64,000 nucleotides of DNA from Bradyrhizobium japonicum USDA 6 (GTDB lineage: Bacteria; Pseudomonadota; Alphaproteobacteria; Rhizobiales; Xanthobacteraceae). The position numbers and the translations under genes are program-made. This document shows, piece after piece, positions 1-9,566 of this stretch. Positions within the stretch are counted from its first letter, which is position 1. Each line of letters opens with the position of its first letter. The stretch spans positions 6,116,001 to 6,180,000 of the forward strand of contig NC_017249.1 in NCBI RefSeq assembly GCF_000284375.1. Direction: 5' to 3'. Below the pieces are notes generated by a model. It was given only the letters and a program-made list of their open reading frames with translations, had not been told where the DNA came from and did no database searches.

Positions 1-2
1 CG

Positions 3-77
3 CCCACCCAGATTGTGGTGGTGGGGGCCGGACACTGGCGCGGCGAGGGCATGGCTCTGGTCGAGGCCGTAAGCTGA
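3..77 (+). CDS. C-terminal fragment of an upstream gene (possibly a ketoacyl-ACP synthase)
   Basis: This is the last 24 codons of a gene that begins before the window; the frame reads through from base 3 and ends at TGA 75-77. It encodes a tail with a VVVGAGHWRGEG stretch. The fragment is too short for family assignment. The next gene is a beta-ketoacyl-ACP synthase followed by a lipid A acyltransferase, and VLCFA lipid A clusters of rhizobia usually carry two such synthases in a row, so a first synthase is a reasonable guess. The choice of frame rests on its reaching a stop just before the next gene and on its composition, not on homology. Confidence 0.4.
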   Translation, partial: PTQIVVVGAGHWRGEGMALVEAVS

Positions 78-124
78 AGCGCGTCGCGCTTTGGCGGATG
101 CTCTAGCTCAATCGGGGGATCGAC

Positions 125-1402
125 ATGACTGCACCACGCGACAAACTCGGGCGTCCCGTCGTCGTCGTCACCGGCATGGGCATCATGACCTCGCTCGGCA
201 ACGGCAAGGCCGACAATTGGGCGAAGCTCGTGGCCGGCGAATCCGGCATCCGCACCATCACGCGCTTTCCGGTCGACGGCCTGAGGACGACGATGGCCGG
301 CACGGTCGATTTCGTCAGCGTCGATCCGTTCTCGTCCACTGCCCTGTCCGAGCGGATGGCTGAGATCGTCACGCAGGAAGCGCTCGCGCAGGCCGGCATC
401 GGCGCCAAGGCCGATTTCCCCGGTCCGCTCTTCCTTGCGGTTGCACCGGTCGAGGTCGAGTGGCCGCAGCGCCGTGAGCTCGGCCGCGCCGTCGGCGCGC
501 AGGACATCACCTATGACGATCTGCTGCGCATCTCCGGCGGCGGCAAGTACAGCGCCTATCACCACCGCTTCATGTTCGGCTCGGTCGCCGCATACCTCGC
601 CGAGACGTTCGGCACCAAGGGGTCGCCGATCTCGCTGTCGACGGCCTGCGCCTCGGGCGCGACCTCGATCCAGCTCGGCGTCGAGGCGATCCGCCGCGGC
701 GAGACCGATGCCGCGCTGTGCGTGGCCACCGACGGCACCGTGAACCCCGAAGCTCTCGTGCGGTTCTCGCTGCTCTCGGCGCTGTCGACACAGAACGATC
801 CGCCGCAGGCGGCCTCCCGCCCCTTCTCCAAGAACCGCGACGGTTTCGTCATGGCTGAGGGCGCCGGCGCGCTCGTCCTGGAGAGCTACGAGGCCGCCAC
901 CGCGCGCGGCGCAAAAATCCTCGGCGTGATCGCCGGCTGCGGCGAGCTCACCGATTCCTTCCATCGCACCCGCTCCTCGCCCGACGGCAAGCCGATCATC
1001 GGCTGCATGAACAAGACGCTGGCCGATGCCGGCATGACGCCGGACCAGATCGACCACATCAACGCGCACGGCACCGCGACGCCCGAGAACGACAAGATGG
1101 AGTTCAACACGACGTCGGCCGTGTTCGGCGATCTCGCGCAGAAGATTCCGGTCACCTCCAACAAGTCGATGGTCGGCCACACCATCTCGGCCGCAGGCGC
1201 CGTCGAGGCGATCTTCTCGCTGCTCACCCTCGAGCATCAGCGCATTCCGCCGACGATCAACTACGAGACCCCGGATCCCACGATCCTGTTCGACGTCGTC
1301 GGCAACAAGGCGCGCGATGCCCGCGTCACCGCGGTCATGTCGAACTCGTTCGGCTTCGGCGGCCAGAACGCCTCGCTGATCCTGACCCGCGAACCGGCCT
1401 GA
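125..1402 (+). CDS. Beta-ketoacyl-ACP synthase (FabF/KAS II type), lipid A VLCFA cluster
   Basis: The 425-residue product is a thiolase-fold condensing enzyme that elongates acyl-ACP with malonyl-ACP. The Cys-His-His catalytic set is visible: Cys175 in STACASGATS, His315 in NAHGTATPEND, and Lys347/His352 in NKSMVGHT. The glycine-rich end FGFGGQNAS is also typical. Length matches FabF. Because the next gene, 8 bases downstream, is a lauroyl-type lipid A acyltransferase, I infer that this synthase works in very-long-chain (C26-C30) fatty acid synthesis for lipid A (fabF1-XL type) rather than in bulk fatty acid synthesis. The start at 125 follows a GGGGA-like ribosome site. Confidence 0.9.
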   Translation: MTAPRDKLGRPVVVVTGMGIMTSLGNGKADNWAKLVAGESGIRTITRFPVDGLRTTMAGTVDFVSVDPFSSTALSERMAEIVTQEALAQAGIGAKADFPGPLFLAVAPVEVEWPQRRELGRAVGAQDITYDDLLRISGGGKYSAYHHRFMFGSVAAYLAETFGTKGSPISLSTACASGATSIQLGVEAIRRGETDAALCVATDGTVNPEALVRFSLLSALSTQNDPPQAASRPFSKNRDGFVMAEGAGALVLESYEAATARGAKILGVIAGCGELTDSFHRTRSSPDGKPIIGCMNKTLADAGMTPDQIDHINAHGTATPENDKMEFNTTSAVFGDLAQKIPVTSNKSMVGHTISAAGAVEAIFSLLTLEHQRIPPTINYETPDPTILFDVVGNKARDARVTAVMSNSFGFGGQNASLILTREPA

Positions 1403-1410
1403 CCGGACGC

Positions 1411-2343
1411 ATGGCGCTGCTTCCTGCGAGCACGAAGGCCCGCGCGCGGGAGGCCGCCAAGTCGATCGGTGGCAGCCTGATCGGCGCCGCCACCGTCGGT
1501 ATGCTGCGCACCACGCGCTATTTCGATCCGGCCAAGACCTCGGACTTCTTCTCCCGCGTCGTGAAGACGATCGGCCCGCGCCTACGCGAGCACCGCATCG
1601 GCCGCGCCAATCTCACCGCGGCATTTCCCGAGAAGTCGCCGGAAGAGATCGAAACCATCCTGATGGGCGTGTGGGACAATCTCGGCCGCGTCGGTGCCGA
1701 ATTCGCCCATATGGACCAGGTCTGGGATTACGATCGCGATCATCCGGAAAAGAGCCGGATCGAACTGCCGCCGCGCAGCATCGAGCTGTTCGATCAGATC
1801 CGCGACGACGGCAAGCCGGCGCTGATCTTCGCCTCGCATCTCGCCAATTGGGAATTGCCGGCGCTCGCCGCCGTCGAGCATGGGCTTGATGCCGCGATCC
1901 TCTATCGCCGGCCGAACATCGCGTCTGCCGACCGCATCATCCAGGAGATGCGCCAGGTCAACATGGGCACGCTGATCCCCGCAGGCCGCGACGCCCCCTT
2001 GCGGCTCGCCCAGGCGCTCAAGGACGGCAAGCACGTCGCCATGCTGATCGACCAGTACCTGACCGGCGGCGTCGAAGTCACCTTCTTCGGCCGCAAGACC
2101 CGCGCCAACCCGATGCTGGCGCGCCTGCTCCGCCAGGTCGAATGCCCGATCCACGGCGTCCGCATCATCCGCCTGCCCGGCAACCGTTTCCGCGGCGAGC
2201 TGACCGAGGAGATCAAGCCGGTGCGCAATGCCGAGGGCAAGATCGACATCCAGGGCACGACGCAGGCGATCACCAGCGTGGTCGAAGGCTGGGTGCGCGA
2301 GCATCCTGAGCAGTGGCTCTGGCTGCATCGAAGGTGGCGGTGA
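1411..2343 (+). CDS. lpxXL: Lipid A biosynthesis acyltransferase (LpxL/HtrB family, LpxXL type)
   Basis: The 310-residue protein of the LpxL/HtrB lysophospholipid acyltransferase family transfers an acyl chain from ACP to a lipid A precursor at the inner membrane. The family's H-x4-D/E catalytic motif is present as His143 and Glu148 in SHLANWELP, followed by the acceptor-site region YRRPN. It lies 8 bases downstream of the ketoacyl synthase and is probably cotranscribed. In rhizobia the last gene of this cluster attaches a 27-hydroxyoctacosanoate-type chain, so the XL name is inferred from context. The cluster ends here: a palindromic repeat and a convergent gene follow. Confidence 0.85.
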   Translation: MALLPASTKARAREAAKSIGGSLIGAATVGMLRTTRYFDPAKTSDFFSRVVKTIGPRLREHRIGRANLTAAFPEKSPEEIETILMGVWDNLGRVGAEFAHMDQVWDYDRDHPEKSRIELPPRSIELFDQIRDDGKPALIFASHLANWELPALAAVEHGLDAAILYRRPNIASADRIIQEMRQVNMGTLIPAGRDAPLRLAQALKDGKHVAMLIDQYLTGGVEVTFFGRKTRANPMLARLLRQVECPIHGVRIIRLPGNRFRGELTEEIKPVRNAEGKIDIQGTTQAITSVVEGWVREHPEQWLWLHRRWR

Positions 2344-2351
2344 TCTTGCAC

Positions 2352-2438
2352 CGTTATTGCGACCGCAGCGAAGCAATCCAGACGCGTTCCGCGGAAACAG
2401 TCTGGATTGCTTCGTCGCTTCGCTCCTCGGAATGACGG
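2352..2438. repeat. Dispersed palindromic repeat, family A copy 1
   Basis: An imperfect palindrome of about 87 bases has arms around GCGAAGCAATCCAGA and its complement TCTGGATTGCTTCG. The same element recurs at 18412-18498 and 56385-56465. Here it sits between two convergent genes, where the hairpin could act as a bidirectional terminator or mRNA end. Confidence 0.85.
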
Positions 2439-2444
2439 GCGCTA

Positions 2445-3572
2445 TTAGCGCCCCGTCTTCACCTTGGTCCAGAGACGGTTGATGATCCGCTGCGTCGCCG
2501 GCTCGCGCGCCGTGATGACGAACAGTTTTGCCAGCGTCGCCTCGTCCGGATAGATGTTCTTGTCGTTCAGGATCTTCGGGTCGACCAGCTTCTGACTGGC
2601 GAGGTTGCCGTTGGCATAGGACAGGAAGTCCGAGTTCTTCGCGGCGACGTCCGGACGATAGAGATAGTTGATCAACTCGTAGGCTTCCTTGACGTTCTTG
2701 GCATCGGCGGGGATCGCGAGATTGTCGAAGAACATCTGCGCGCCCTCCTTCGGGATCGTGTAGCCGATCTCGATGCCGCTCTTGGCTTCGGCCGCACGGG
2801 CGCGGGCCTGCATGATGTCGCCGGACCAGCCGACCACGAAGCAGATCTCGCCGGTGGCGAGCGCGCTGAGATACTCGGACGAATGAAACTTGCGCACGGA
2901 CGGACGGACCTTTGCGACGACGTCGGCGGCCTTCTCGAGGTCGGCCGGCTTGGTCGAGTTCGGATCGAGCCCGAGATAATTCAGCGCCGCCGGAAAGATG
3001 TCGTCGGCGGAGTCGAGCATGTGGACGCCGCAGTCTTTGAATTTTGCCAAGTTCTCCGGCTTGAAGACGATGTCCCAGCTGTCGATCTTCGCGTCGGCTC
3101 CCAGGATCTGCTTCACCTTGGCGACGTTGTAGCCGATGCCCGTCGTGCCCCACATGTAGTTGGCGGCGTAGACATTGCCGGGATCGTAAATGCCGAGGCG
3201 CTCGGTCACCACCGGCCAGGCATTGGAGAGGTTCGGCAGCTTCGACTTGTCGAGCTTCTGGAAGATGTTGGCCTTGATCTGGCGCTGGAGGAAATAGGCT
3301 GTGGGCACCACGACGTCGTAGCCGGACTTGCCGGCCATCAGGCGCGTCTCCAGCGTCTCGTTGGCATCGAACGTGTCGTAGACCACCTTGATGCCGGTCT
3401 CCTTGGTGAAGGCCTCAAGGACGTCAGGCGCCATGTAGTTCGACCAGTTGTAGAAGTTGACGACCCGCTCCTCGGCCCCTGCGGGGGCGGAAAGCAACGT
3501 CAGCGCTGCGGCGATTGCAAAACCGGGGCAAAGCCAGGAAAAGCAAAGCCTCACGCGGCCGACGTTCGTCAT
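2445..3572 (-). CDS. Polyamine-type ABC transporter substrate-binding protein (PotF/PotD family)
   Basis: The 375-residue product is a periplasmic solute-binding protein for spermidine/putrescine-type ligands. A signal peptide (about residues 1-33, ending SAPAGA) precedes the family opening RVVNFYNWSNYMAPDVLEAF; FVVGWSGDIMQA and the IPKEGAQMFFDNLAIP region are also typical of PotF-like proteins. The start at 3572 is chosen because an AGGTAGGAAAG ribosome site precedes it; the frame is open further upstream but overlaps the aminotransferase gene. It is the last gene of a rhodanese/aminotransferase/binding-protein operon (5-base gap) with no permease or ATPase beside it, so the transporter must be encoded elsewhere. 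Confidence 0.88.
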   Translation of the reverse strand: MTNVGRVRLCFSWLCPGFAIAAALTLLSAPAGAEERVVNFYNWSNYMAPDVLEAFTKETGIKVVYDTFDANETLETRLMAGKSGYDVVVPTAYFLQRQIKANIFQKLDKSKLPNLSNAWPVVTERLGIYDPGNVYAANYMWGTTGIGYNVAKVKQILGADAKIDSWDIVFKPENLAKFKDCGVHMLDSADDIFPAALNYLGLDPNSTKPADLEKAADVVAKVRPSVRKFHSSEYLSALATGEICFVVGWSGDIMQARARAAEAKSGIEIGYTIPKEGAQMFFDNLAIPADAKNVKEAYELINYLYRPDVAAKNSDFLSYANGNLASQKLVDPKILNDKNIYPDEATLAKLFVITAREPATQRIINRLWTKVKTGR

Positions 3573-3577
3573 CTTTC

Positions 3578-4759
3578 CTACCTCTTGCGTCCGCGCACCG
3601 CGTCCGACAACCGCTCCAGCGCGGTGTCGAGCGTCTCGTCCTTCTTGGCAAAGCAGAAGCGCACCACGGAGGTCACCGCGTCCTGCTCGTAGAAGGCCGA
3701 CACCGGGATCGCCGCGACCTTGTAGTCCTTCACGATCCGCCAGCAGAACTCGGTATCGCTCTCGTTCAGCCCGAGCGGCGACAGGTCGACGGTGAGGAAG
3801 TAGGTGCCCTGCGACTTCAGCACGGGGAAGCCGAGGCTCTCCAGCCCCCTGGTCAGGCGGTCCCTGCTCCGGGTCAGGTCCTTGCGCATCGACAGGAAGT
3901 AGTCGTCGGACTTGCCGAGCCCATAGGCGACGGCGGCCTGGAGGTTCGGTGCGGTGGTGAAGGTCAGGAACTGGTGCACCTTGGCGGCCACCCGCAGCAG
4001 CGGCGGCGCGGCGCAGACGAAGCCGATCTTCCAGCCGGTCAGCGAGAAGATCTTGCCGGCCGAGCCGACCTTGATGGTGCGATCGCGCATGCCGGGGATG
4101 GTGATCAGCGGGATATGCTTGTGCTCGTCGAAGGTGACGTGCTCCCAGACCTCGTCGCAGATCGCGATGACGTCGAACTCCTGGCAATAGCGGGCGAGCA
4201 GCTCGAGGTCCTCGCGCGGATAGACCACCGCGGACGGATTCAGGGGATTGTTGAAGAGCACCGCCTTGGTCTTTGAATTGAAGACGCTTTTCAGCATGTC
4301 CTCATTCAGCCGCCAGTGCGGCGGCTCGAGGCGGACGAGCCGCGGAATGCCGCCGGCCTGGCGGATGATCGGCAAGTAGGAATCATAGACCGGCTGGAAG
4401 CAGACCACTTCGTCGCCGGGCTGGACCACCGCGAGGATCGCCGAGGTCAGCGCCTCGGTGCCGCCGGAGGTCACCATCACCTCGCTCATCGGATCGAGCT
4501 TGAGGCCGTGCCAGTGACCGTAATGGGTCGCGATCGCCTGGCGCAGCTCCGGCAGGCCCATCATCGAGGGGTACTGGTTGTAGCCGTTCAGCGAGGCATC
4601 GGCCGCGGCGCGGCGGATGTCCTCAGGCCCGGGATCGTCGGGAAAGCCCTGGCCGAGATTGATGGCGTTGTTGTCGCGCGCGGCCTGCGACATCGCCTCG
4701 AAGATGGTGACGGGAAGGTCGGCAAAGACCTTGTTCAGCGAGGAGCTCTTGGTCGTCAT
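3578..4759 (-). CDS. Class I/II PLP-dependent aminotransferase
   Basis: The 393-residue fold-type I aminotransferase resembles the kynurenine/methionine/aspartate aminotransferase group. The PLP lysine is Lys236 in SAGKIFSLTGWKIGF; the cofactor-ring Asp lies in AICDEVWEH, an Asn in LFNNPLNPSA, and the substrate-carboxylate Arg near VVRFCFAKK. The start MTTKSSSLNK at 4759 is preferred over a longer N-terminus that would overlap the rhodanese gene. It lies 7 bases after the rhodanese stop and 5 bases before the binding-protein start, so the three are almost certainly one transcript. Substrate cannot be fixed from sequence; methionine or kynurenine are the common annotations. Confidence 0.9.
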   Translation of the reverse strand: MTTKSSSLNKVFADLPVTIFEAMSQAARDNNAINLGQGFPDDPGPEDIRRAAADASLNGYNQYPSMMGLPELRQAIATHYGHWHGLKLDPMSEVMVTSGGTEALTSAILAVVQPGDEVVCFQPVYDSYLPIIRQAGGIPRLVRLEPPHWRLNEDMLKSVFNSKTKAVLFNNPLNPSAVVYPREDLELLARYCQEFDVIAICDEVWEHVTFDEHKHIPLITIPGMRDRTIKVGSAGKIFSLTGWKIGFVCAAPPLLRVAAKVHQFLTFTTAPNLQAAVAYGLGKSDDYFLSMRKDLTRSRDRLTRGLESLGFPVLKSQGTYFLTVDLSPLGLNESDTEFCWRIVKDYKVAAIPVSAFYEQDAVTSVVRFCFAKKDETLDTALERLSDAVRGRKR

Positions 4760-4766
4760 CGCGAGG

Positions 4767-5093
4767 TCAGCCACCGACCTTGCTGGGAAGACCCGCCGCC
4801 TTCCAACCGAGCATGCCGCCGGCCAGATGCTTGTCATAAGGCAGACCCGCCGCCTGCGCCGCGAGCGAGGCCGTCACCGAGCGCTTTCCGGAGCGACAGG
4901 CGAACACGACCTCCTTGCCTTGCGGATCGGGGATCGCCTTGGGATCGAAGGTCGAGAGCGGCACGACAACGCCGTAAGGATAGGCCTCGGCGTCGACCTC
5001 GTTCAGCTCGCGCACGTCGACGAGCAGATAGCGCCCTTCCGCGACACCCTTGGAGACCTCGTCCGGGGTCAGATCCTGTACCTGGTTTGCCAC
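4767..5093 (-). CDS. Rhodanese-like domain protein
   Basis: This is a single-domain rhodanese of 108 residues. The active-site loop CRSGKRS contains Cys66, and the domain opens with LTPDEVSKGVAEGRYLLVDVRE and ends HLAGGMLGWKAAGLP. Such proteins carry sulfane sulfur as a cysteine persulfide. I place the start at the GTG codon at 5093 because GGAGG lies at ideal spacing before it; an in-frame ATG at 5171 would add 26 unconserved residues. It is the first gene of the operon with the aminotransferase and the binding protein. A sulfur amino acid link, for example methionine salvage, is suggested by the pairing but not shown. Confidence 0.85.
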   Translation of the reverse strand: MANQVQDLTPDEVSKGVAEGRYLLVDVRELNEVDAEAYPYGVVVPLSTFDPKAIPDPQGKEVVFACRSGKRSVTASLAAQAAGLPYDKHLAGGMLGWKAAGLPSKVGG

Positions 5094-5283
5094 ACCATCC
5101 TCCAACGTCCGGGCCTGCGCCGGGGCGATCCCGGCGGGCGGCAACCTCGCCTCTCGGCAGGCGAAAATCAAGCGCTACAAAGGCTTGAGCTGCATGCCGC
5201 AAGTTAAAGCCAAATCGCAGCGACTTGAAGTGCGGCTTTCAGGATGCCTGAAACTCCTGCTTCGCACCTCGCGCCGCATCCGG

Positions 5284-5390
5284 TGTCATTCCCCGCGAAA
5301 GCGGGGAATCCAGTACGCCGCGGCTCCTCGGTTCTAGCCGCGCAGTCTCTGGAATACTGGGTCGCCCGGTCAAGCCGGGCGACGACGACG
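5284..5390. repeat. Dispersed palindromic repeat, family B copy 1
   Basis: A roughly 107-base element begins TGTCATTCCCCGCGAAAGCG, contains a GGAATCCAGTA / TACTGGGTC pair, and ends with CCGGTCAAGCCGGGCGACGA. A second copy is at 30097-30202. It fills most of the 303-base gap (5094-5396) between the rhodanese gene and kup; I see no gene in the rest of that gap. Confidence 0.8.
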
Positions 5391-5396
5391 GTGGGG

Positions 5397-7325
5397 CTAG
5401 ATCGTCACCTGGGTACCGACCTCGACGACGCGGCCGGAGGGGATCTGGAAATAGTCGGTGGCGTCGTTGGCGGAGCGGCTGAGCGAGATGAACAGCCGGT
5501 CCTGCCAGCGCGGCATGCCGGAATGGGCCGCGGGCTTGAGCGCCCGGCGCGACAGGAAGAACGAGGTCGACATGATGTCGAACTGCCAGCCGAGCTTGCG
5601 GGCGATCGCCAGCGCCTTCGGCACATTGGGCGATTCCATGAAGCCGAACTTCAGCGTCACCTTGGAGAAGGTCGGTGAGATCTGCTCCAGCCTCACCCGT
5701 TCGGCCGGATCGATCCGCGGGGTCTGCGCGGTCTCGATGGTGAGAATGACGTTCTTCTCGTGGAGCACTTTGTAGTGCTTCAGACTATGCATCAGCGCGG
5801 TCGGGGCGCTGAGCGGGTCCGAGGTCAGGAACACCGCGGTGCCGGGCACGCGCTGCGGCGGCCGCTTCTCCAGCATCGCCACAAGGTCGGCGAGCGGGAA
5901 TTCGAGCTTGCGCGACTTCTCGAACAGCAGCCGGCTGCCGCGCCGCCACGTGTACATCAGGATGATCATGAGAGCGCCGAGCGCCAGCGGCACCCAGCCG
6001 CCCTCGAACACCTTGAGCAGGTTGGCGGTCAGGAAGGTCAGGTCGAGGCACAGGAACGGGGCGATCAGCGCGGCGGCGGCGAGCGGCTTCCACCGCCAGC
6101 CCTTCCAGATCACCACAAAGCCCATCATCGCCGTGACCACCATCGTGCCGGTGACGGAGATGCCGTAGGCCGAGGCCAACGCGCTGGAGGAACGGAACAG
6201 GAGTACGAGCAGCACCACCGCGACCAGCAGAAGCTGGTTGATGCGCGGGATGAAGATCTGGCCCGAATGGGCTTCAGAGGTATGGCGAATTTCGAAGCGC
6301 GGCAGCAACCCGAGTTGAATCGCCTGGCGCGTCAGCGAATAGGCACCGGTGATGACGGCCTGGCTCGCGATCACCGTGGCGGCGGTGGCGAGAACGACCA
6401 TGCAGCCGCGGAAAAAGCCTTGTGGGAACAGCTGGAAGAACGGGCTCACGATGGCGCCGGGATCGCCGAGGACGAGAGCGCCCTGCCCCAGATAGTTCAG
6501 CGCCAGCGACGGCAGCACGATAAACAGCCAGGCGGTCTGGATCGGCCGCTTGCCGAAATGGCCGAGATCGGCATAGAGCGCTTCGGCACCGGTGACCGCC
6601 AGGAACACGGCGCCCAGCGTCACGAAACCGATGATGCCGTGGTGGAACATGAAGGACACGGCGTAGAGCGGGTTCAGCGCGAACAGAACCTGCGGCTGCT
6701 CGATGATCGGGTGGATGGCCGCGGCCGCGATCACCGCGAACCAGACGCACATCACGGGACCGAAGAACGCGGCGACGCGGGCGGTGCCGCGCGACTGCAC
6801 GGCGAACAGGCCGACCAGGATGATCACGGTCAACGGAACGATGTAGGGCTCGAAGTGCAGGGTGATGTCCTTCATGCCTTCGATGGCCGACAGCACCGAA
6901 AGCGCCGGCGTGATCACGGCGTCGCCGTAGAACAGGGCGCCGGAAATGATGCCGAGCAGAACAATGGTCGCCCCGCCGGTGCCGACCGCGCGCTGGGCCA
7001 GCGCCATCAGCGCCAGCGTGCCGCCCTCGCCATTATTGTCGGCACGGAGCAGGATCACGACGTATTTGAGCGTCACCACGACGATGAGCGCCCACAGGAT
7101 CAGCGAGAGCACGCCGAGCACGGCCGCCGGCGTCGGCACCCCCTCCGCGCCCGAGGCCGCCATCACCGCCTCGCGGAACGCGTAGAGCGGGCTGGTGCCG
7201 ATATCGCCGTAGACGACGCCGATGCTGCCGAGCGTCAGCGCACCGAAACGGGCGGTGGTGTGGGCTTCGCCATGCCCATTGGCCGCCGCCGTTTCCGGGG
7301 CGGAAATCGCTACGTCACTTGTCAT
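5397..7325 (-). CDS. kup: Kup-family low-affinity potassium transporter (copy 1)
   Basis: The 642-residue inner-membrane K+ uptake protein belongs to the KUP/HAK/KT family. The N-terminal signature [21 protein letters not shown] is present, followed by about 12 hydrophobic segments up to residue ~460 and a soluble C-terminal domain ending [12 protein letters not shown]. Length is normal for the family. A second kup gene lies immediately upstream on the same strand with a 140-base gap, and the C-terminal residues are nearly identical, pointing to tandem duplication. The start at 7325 ([11 protein letters not shown]) lacks a strong ribosome site but fits the family's N-terminal length. Confidence 0.93.
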   Translation of the reverse strand: MTSDVAISAPETAAANGHGEAHTTARFGALTLGSIGVVYGDIGTSPLYAFREAVMAASGAEGVPTPAAVLGVLSLILWALIVVVTLKYVVILLRADNNGEGGTLALMALAQRAVGTGGATIVLLGIISGALFYGDAVITPALSVLSAIEGMKDITLHFEPYIVPLTVIILVGLFAVQSRGTARVAAFFGPVMCVWFAVIAAAAIHPIIEQPQVLFALNPLYAVSFMFHHGIIGFVTLGAVFLAVTGAEALYADLGHFGKRPIQTAWLFIVLPSLALNYLGQGALVLGDPGAIVSPFFQLFPQGFFRGCMVVLATAATVIASQAVITGAYSLTRQAIQLGLLPRFEIRHTSEAHSGQIFIPRINQLLLVAVVLLVLLFRSSSALASAYGISVTGTMVVTAMMGFVVIWKGWRWKPLAAAALIAPFLCLDLTFLTANLLKVFEGGWVPLALGALMIILMYTWRRGSRLLFEKSRKLEFPLADLVAMLEKRPPQRVPGTAVFLTSDPLSAPTALMHSLKHYKVLHEKNVILTIETAQTPRIDPAERVRLEQISPTFSKVTLKFGFMESPNVPKALAIARKLGWQFDIMSTSFFLSRRALKPAAHSGMPRWQDRLFISLSRSANDATDYFQIPSGRVVEVGTQVTI

Positions 7326-7465
7326 GGGAGAGCCCAGTGGCCTCTAGAATGCTTCACTGCACAACGGCGGAAGAGCGCGCGGCTTATAGTCCTGCGCTGC
7401 CGGCATAGCCTAGCCCGATTTTGGGCCTTTGCCATGCGAAATTTGCATGGGTTGGCCAATTGCGT

Positions 7466-9364
7466 TCAGATGGTAACTTGCGTGCCGACTTCAACCACCC
7501 GCCCGGTCGGAATCTGGAAATAGTCGGTGGCGTCGTTGGCGGACCGGCTCAGCGCGATGAAGATGTGATCCTGCCACAGCGGCATGCCCGACTGGGCCGA
7601 GGCCTTGAGCGACCTTCGCGACACGAAGAACGAGGTCGACATGATGTCGAACTGCCAGCCCTGCTTGCGGGCGATCGCCAGCGCCTTCGGGACGTTCGGC
7701 TGCTCCATGTAGCCGAAGCGCAGCCTGACCTTGGAGAACTTGTCGCTGATCTTCTCCATGCGGAACCGCTCGGACAGGTCGACCCGCGGCGTGTGCGCGG
7801 TCTCGATGGTCAGGACCACGTTGTGCTCGTGCAGCACCTTGTTGTGCTTGAGATTGTGCAGCAGCGCGGTCGGCACGAAGGCGGGATCGCTGGTCAGGAA
7901 CACCGCGGTGCCCTTGACGATGTGCGGCGGTCGCTTTTCGAGGCTGCGGATCAGGTCGTCGAGCGGCACCTCGATCCGGCGCGTCTTCTGGAGCAGGATG
8001 CCGGTCCCCTTGCGCCAGGTCCAGATCGTTCCCGCCATGGCGACGCCGAACAGCAGCGGCACCCAGGCGCCCTCGAGCAGCTTGAGCAGATTGGCGCTGA
8101 AGAAGCTGATGTCGACGACGACGAAGGGCACGATCACTGCCGCAGCCGTCGCGGCGCGCCAGTTCCACAATTTCCAGATCACGACGAAACCCATGACGCC
8201 GTCGGCGACCATGGTGGTGGAGACCGCGATGCCGTAGGCCGAAGCCAGATTGCTGGGGGTGTGGAACAACAGCACCAGCAGCATCACGCCGATCAGCAGC
8301 AGCCGGTTCACACGCGGCAGATAGATCTGGCCGGCATGGGTCTCGGAGGTGTAGCGCACCTCGAAGCGCGGCAGGAGACCAAGCTGCACCGCCTGATAGA
8401 CCAGCGAATAGGCGCCGGTGATCACGGCCTGGCTCGCGATCACGGTCGCCGCGGTCGCAAGTCCAACCAGCGGCAGCACCAGGCTCTCGGGCACCATGCG
8501 ATAGAACGAATGCTCGATCGCGCTGGGATCGGACAGCACCAGCGCGCCCTGCCCGAAATAGTTGATCAGGAGCGCGGGCAGCACGAAGAACATCCAGGCC
8601 GACTGGATCGGCTTGCGGCCGAAATGGCCGAGATCGGCGTAGAGCGCCTCGCCGCCCGTCACTGCAAGGAACACGGCGCCGAGCGTCACCAGGCCGATCG
8701 TGCCGTGCGACAGCAGGAATTGCAGTGCGTAATAGGGATTGATTGCCGCCAGCACCGACGGATCGTCGGCGATGTGCACGGCGCCGATCAGCGCAAGAAC
8801 GGCGAACCAGACCACCATCACCGGCCCGAAGGCCGAGGCCACCAGCGCCGTCCCCTTGCTCTGGACTGCGAACAGCAACACCAGGATGATGACGGTGAGC
8901 GGTACGACATAGTGCTCGAAGGCGGGGGTCACGAGCTTCAGACCCTCGACCGCCGACAGCACCGAGATGGCCGGCGTGATCATGGAATCGCCGATGAACA
9001 TGGAGGCGCCGACCACGCCGAGCGCGAGCAGGAACCAGCTTCGCCGCCCGAGCGCGCGCTGGCCGAGCGCCATCAGCGAGAGCGTGCCACCCTCCCCGTT
9101 ATTGTCGGCGCGCAGCAGCAGCAGGACGTATTTGGCGGTGACGACGATAAAGAGCGCCCAAAGAATCAGCGAAAGCACGCCGAGCACCATGACCCGCGAG
9201 ACCGGCTCGCCATGGGCCGCGGCCTTGACCGCCTCGTGGAACGCGTACAGCGGCGAGGTGCCGATATCGCCGAAGACAACACCGATGCTTCCGAGCGTCA
9301 GGCCCCAGAAACCCGAGGTGACCGGCCCGTCCTGAGCGTCGGTCGATGTGATGCTCGCCGTCAT
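7466..9364 (-). CDS. kup: Kup-family low-affinity potassium transporter (copy 2)
   Basis: The 632-residue KUP-family K+ transporter is paralogous to the gene at 5397-7325. It shares the opening [21 protein letters not shown], the [11 protein letters not shown] segment after the first helices, and the closing [12 protein letters not shown]. The start MTASITSTD at 9364 is preferred over an ATG 28 codons upstream whose leader is basic and not family-like. The 200 bases upstream (9365-9566), before the motB stop, should hold the promoter; I recognise no specific operator there. Confidence 0.93.
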   Translation of the reverse strand: MTASITSTDAQDGPVTSGFWGLTLGSIGVVFGDIGTSPLYAFHEAVKAAAHGEPVSRVMVLGVLSLILWALFIVVTAKYVLLLLRADNNGEGGTLSLMALGQRALGRRSWFLLALGVVGASMFIGDSMITPAISVLSAVEGLKLVTPAFEHYVVPLTVIILVLLFAVQSKGTALVASAFGPVMVVWFAVLALIGAVHIADDPSVLAAINPYYALQFLLSHGTIGLVTLGAVFLAVTGGEALYADLGHFGRKPIQSAWMFFVLPALLINYFGQGALVLSDPSAIEHSFYRMVPESLVLPLVGLATAATVIASQAVITGAYSLVYQAVQLGLLPRFEVRYTSETHAGQIYLPRVNRLLLIGVMLLVLLFHTPSNLASAYGIAVSTTMVADGVMGFVVIWKLWNWRAATAAAVIVPFVVVDISFFSANLLKLLEGAWVPLLFGVAMAGTIWTWRKGTGILLQKTRRIEVPLDDLIRSLEKRPPHIVKGTAVFLTSDPAFVPTALLHNLKHNKVLHEHNVVLTIETAHTPRVDLSERFRMEKISDKFSKVRLRFGYMEQPNVPKALAIARKQGWQFDIMSTSFFVSRRSLKASAQSGMPLWQDHIFIALSRSANDATDYFQIPTGRVVEVGTQVTI

Positions 9365-9566
9365 GTGAGATGAGAAACGCTTCTTCCCGAGAATTGATCC
9401 GGCGCCTTTTGACCGTTCCGGCGCGCCTGTCAATCGGCACACCACCATAGCAGCCGCCGGGGCGGTTGCTGTGACGGCGCGGCAACGATCGTCGCCAGCG
9501 CGACGACATGCCTCAGGTAAGATGGTAGCGCAAGTGCCTAGAGCCTTCCGCTCCGCGGGAAGCGCT

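Noticed and set aside
2445..4187. Long form (580 codons) of the polyamine-binding protein
   Set aside because: The first 205 codons overlap the aminotransferase gene and read as shadow sequence; the signal peptide and ribosome site place the start at 3572.
5760..7523. 587-codon plus-strand open frame opposite kup
   Set aside because: It is antisense to a clear KUP gene; the product is low-complexity, His/Arg/Gln-rich, as expected from the reverse strand of a GC-rich gene.
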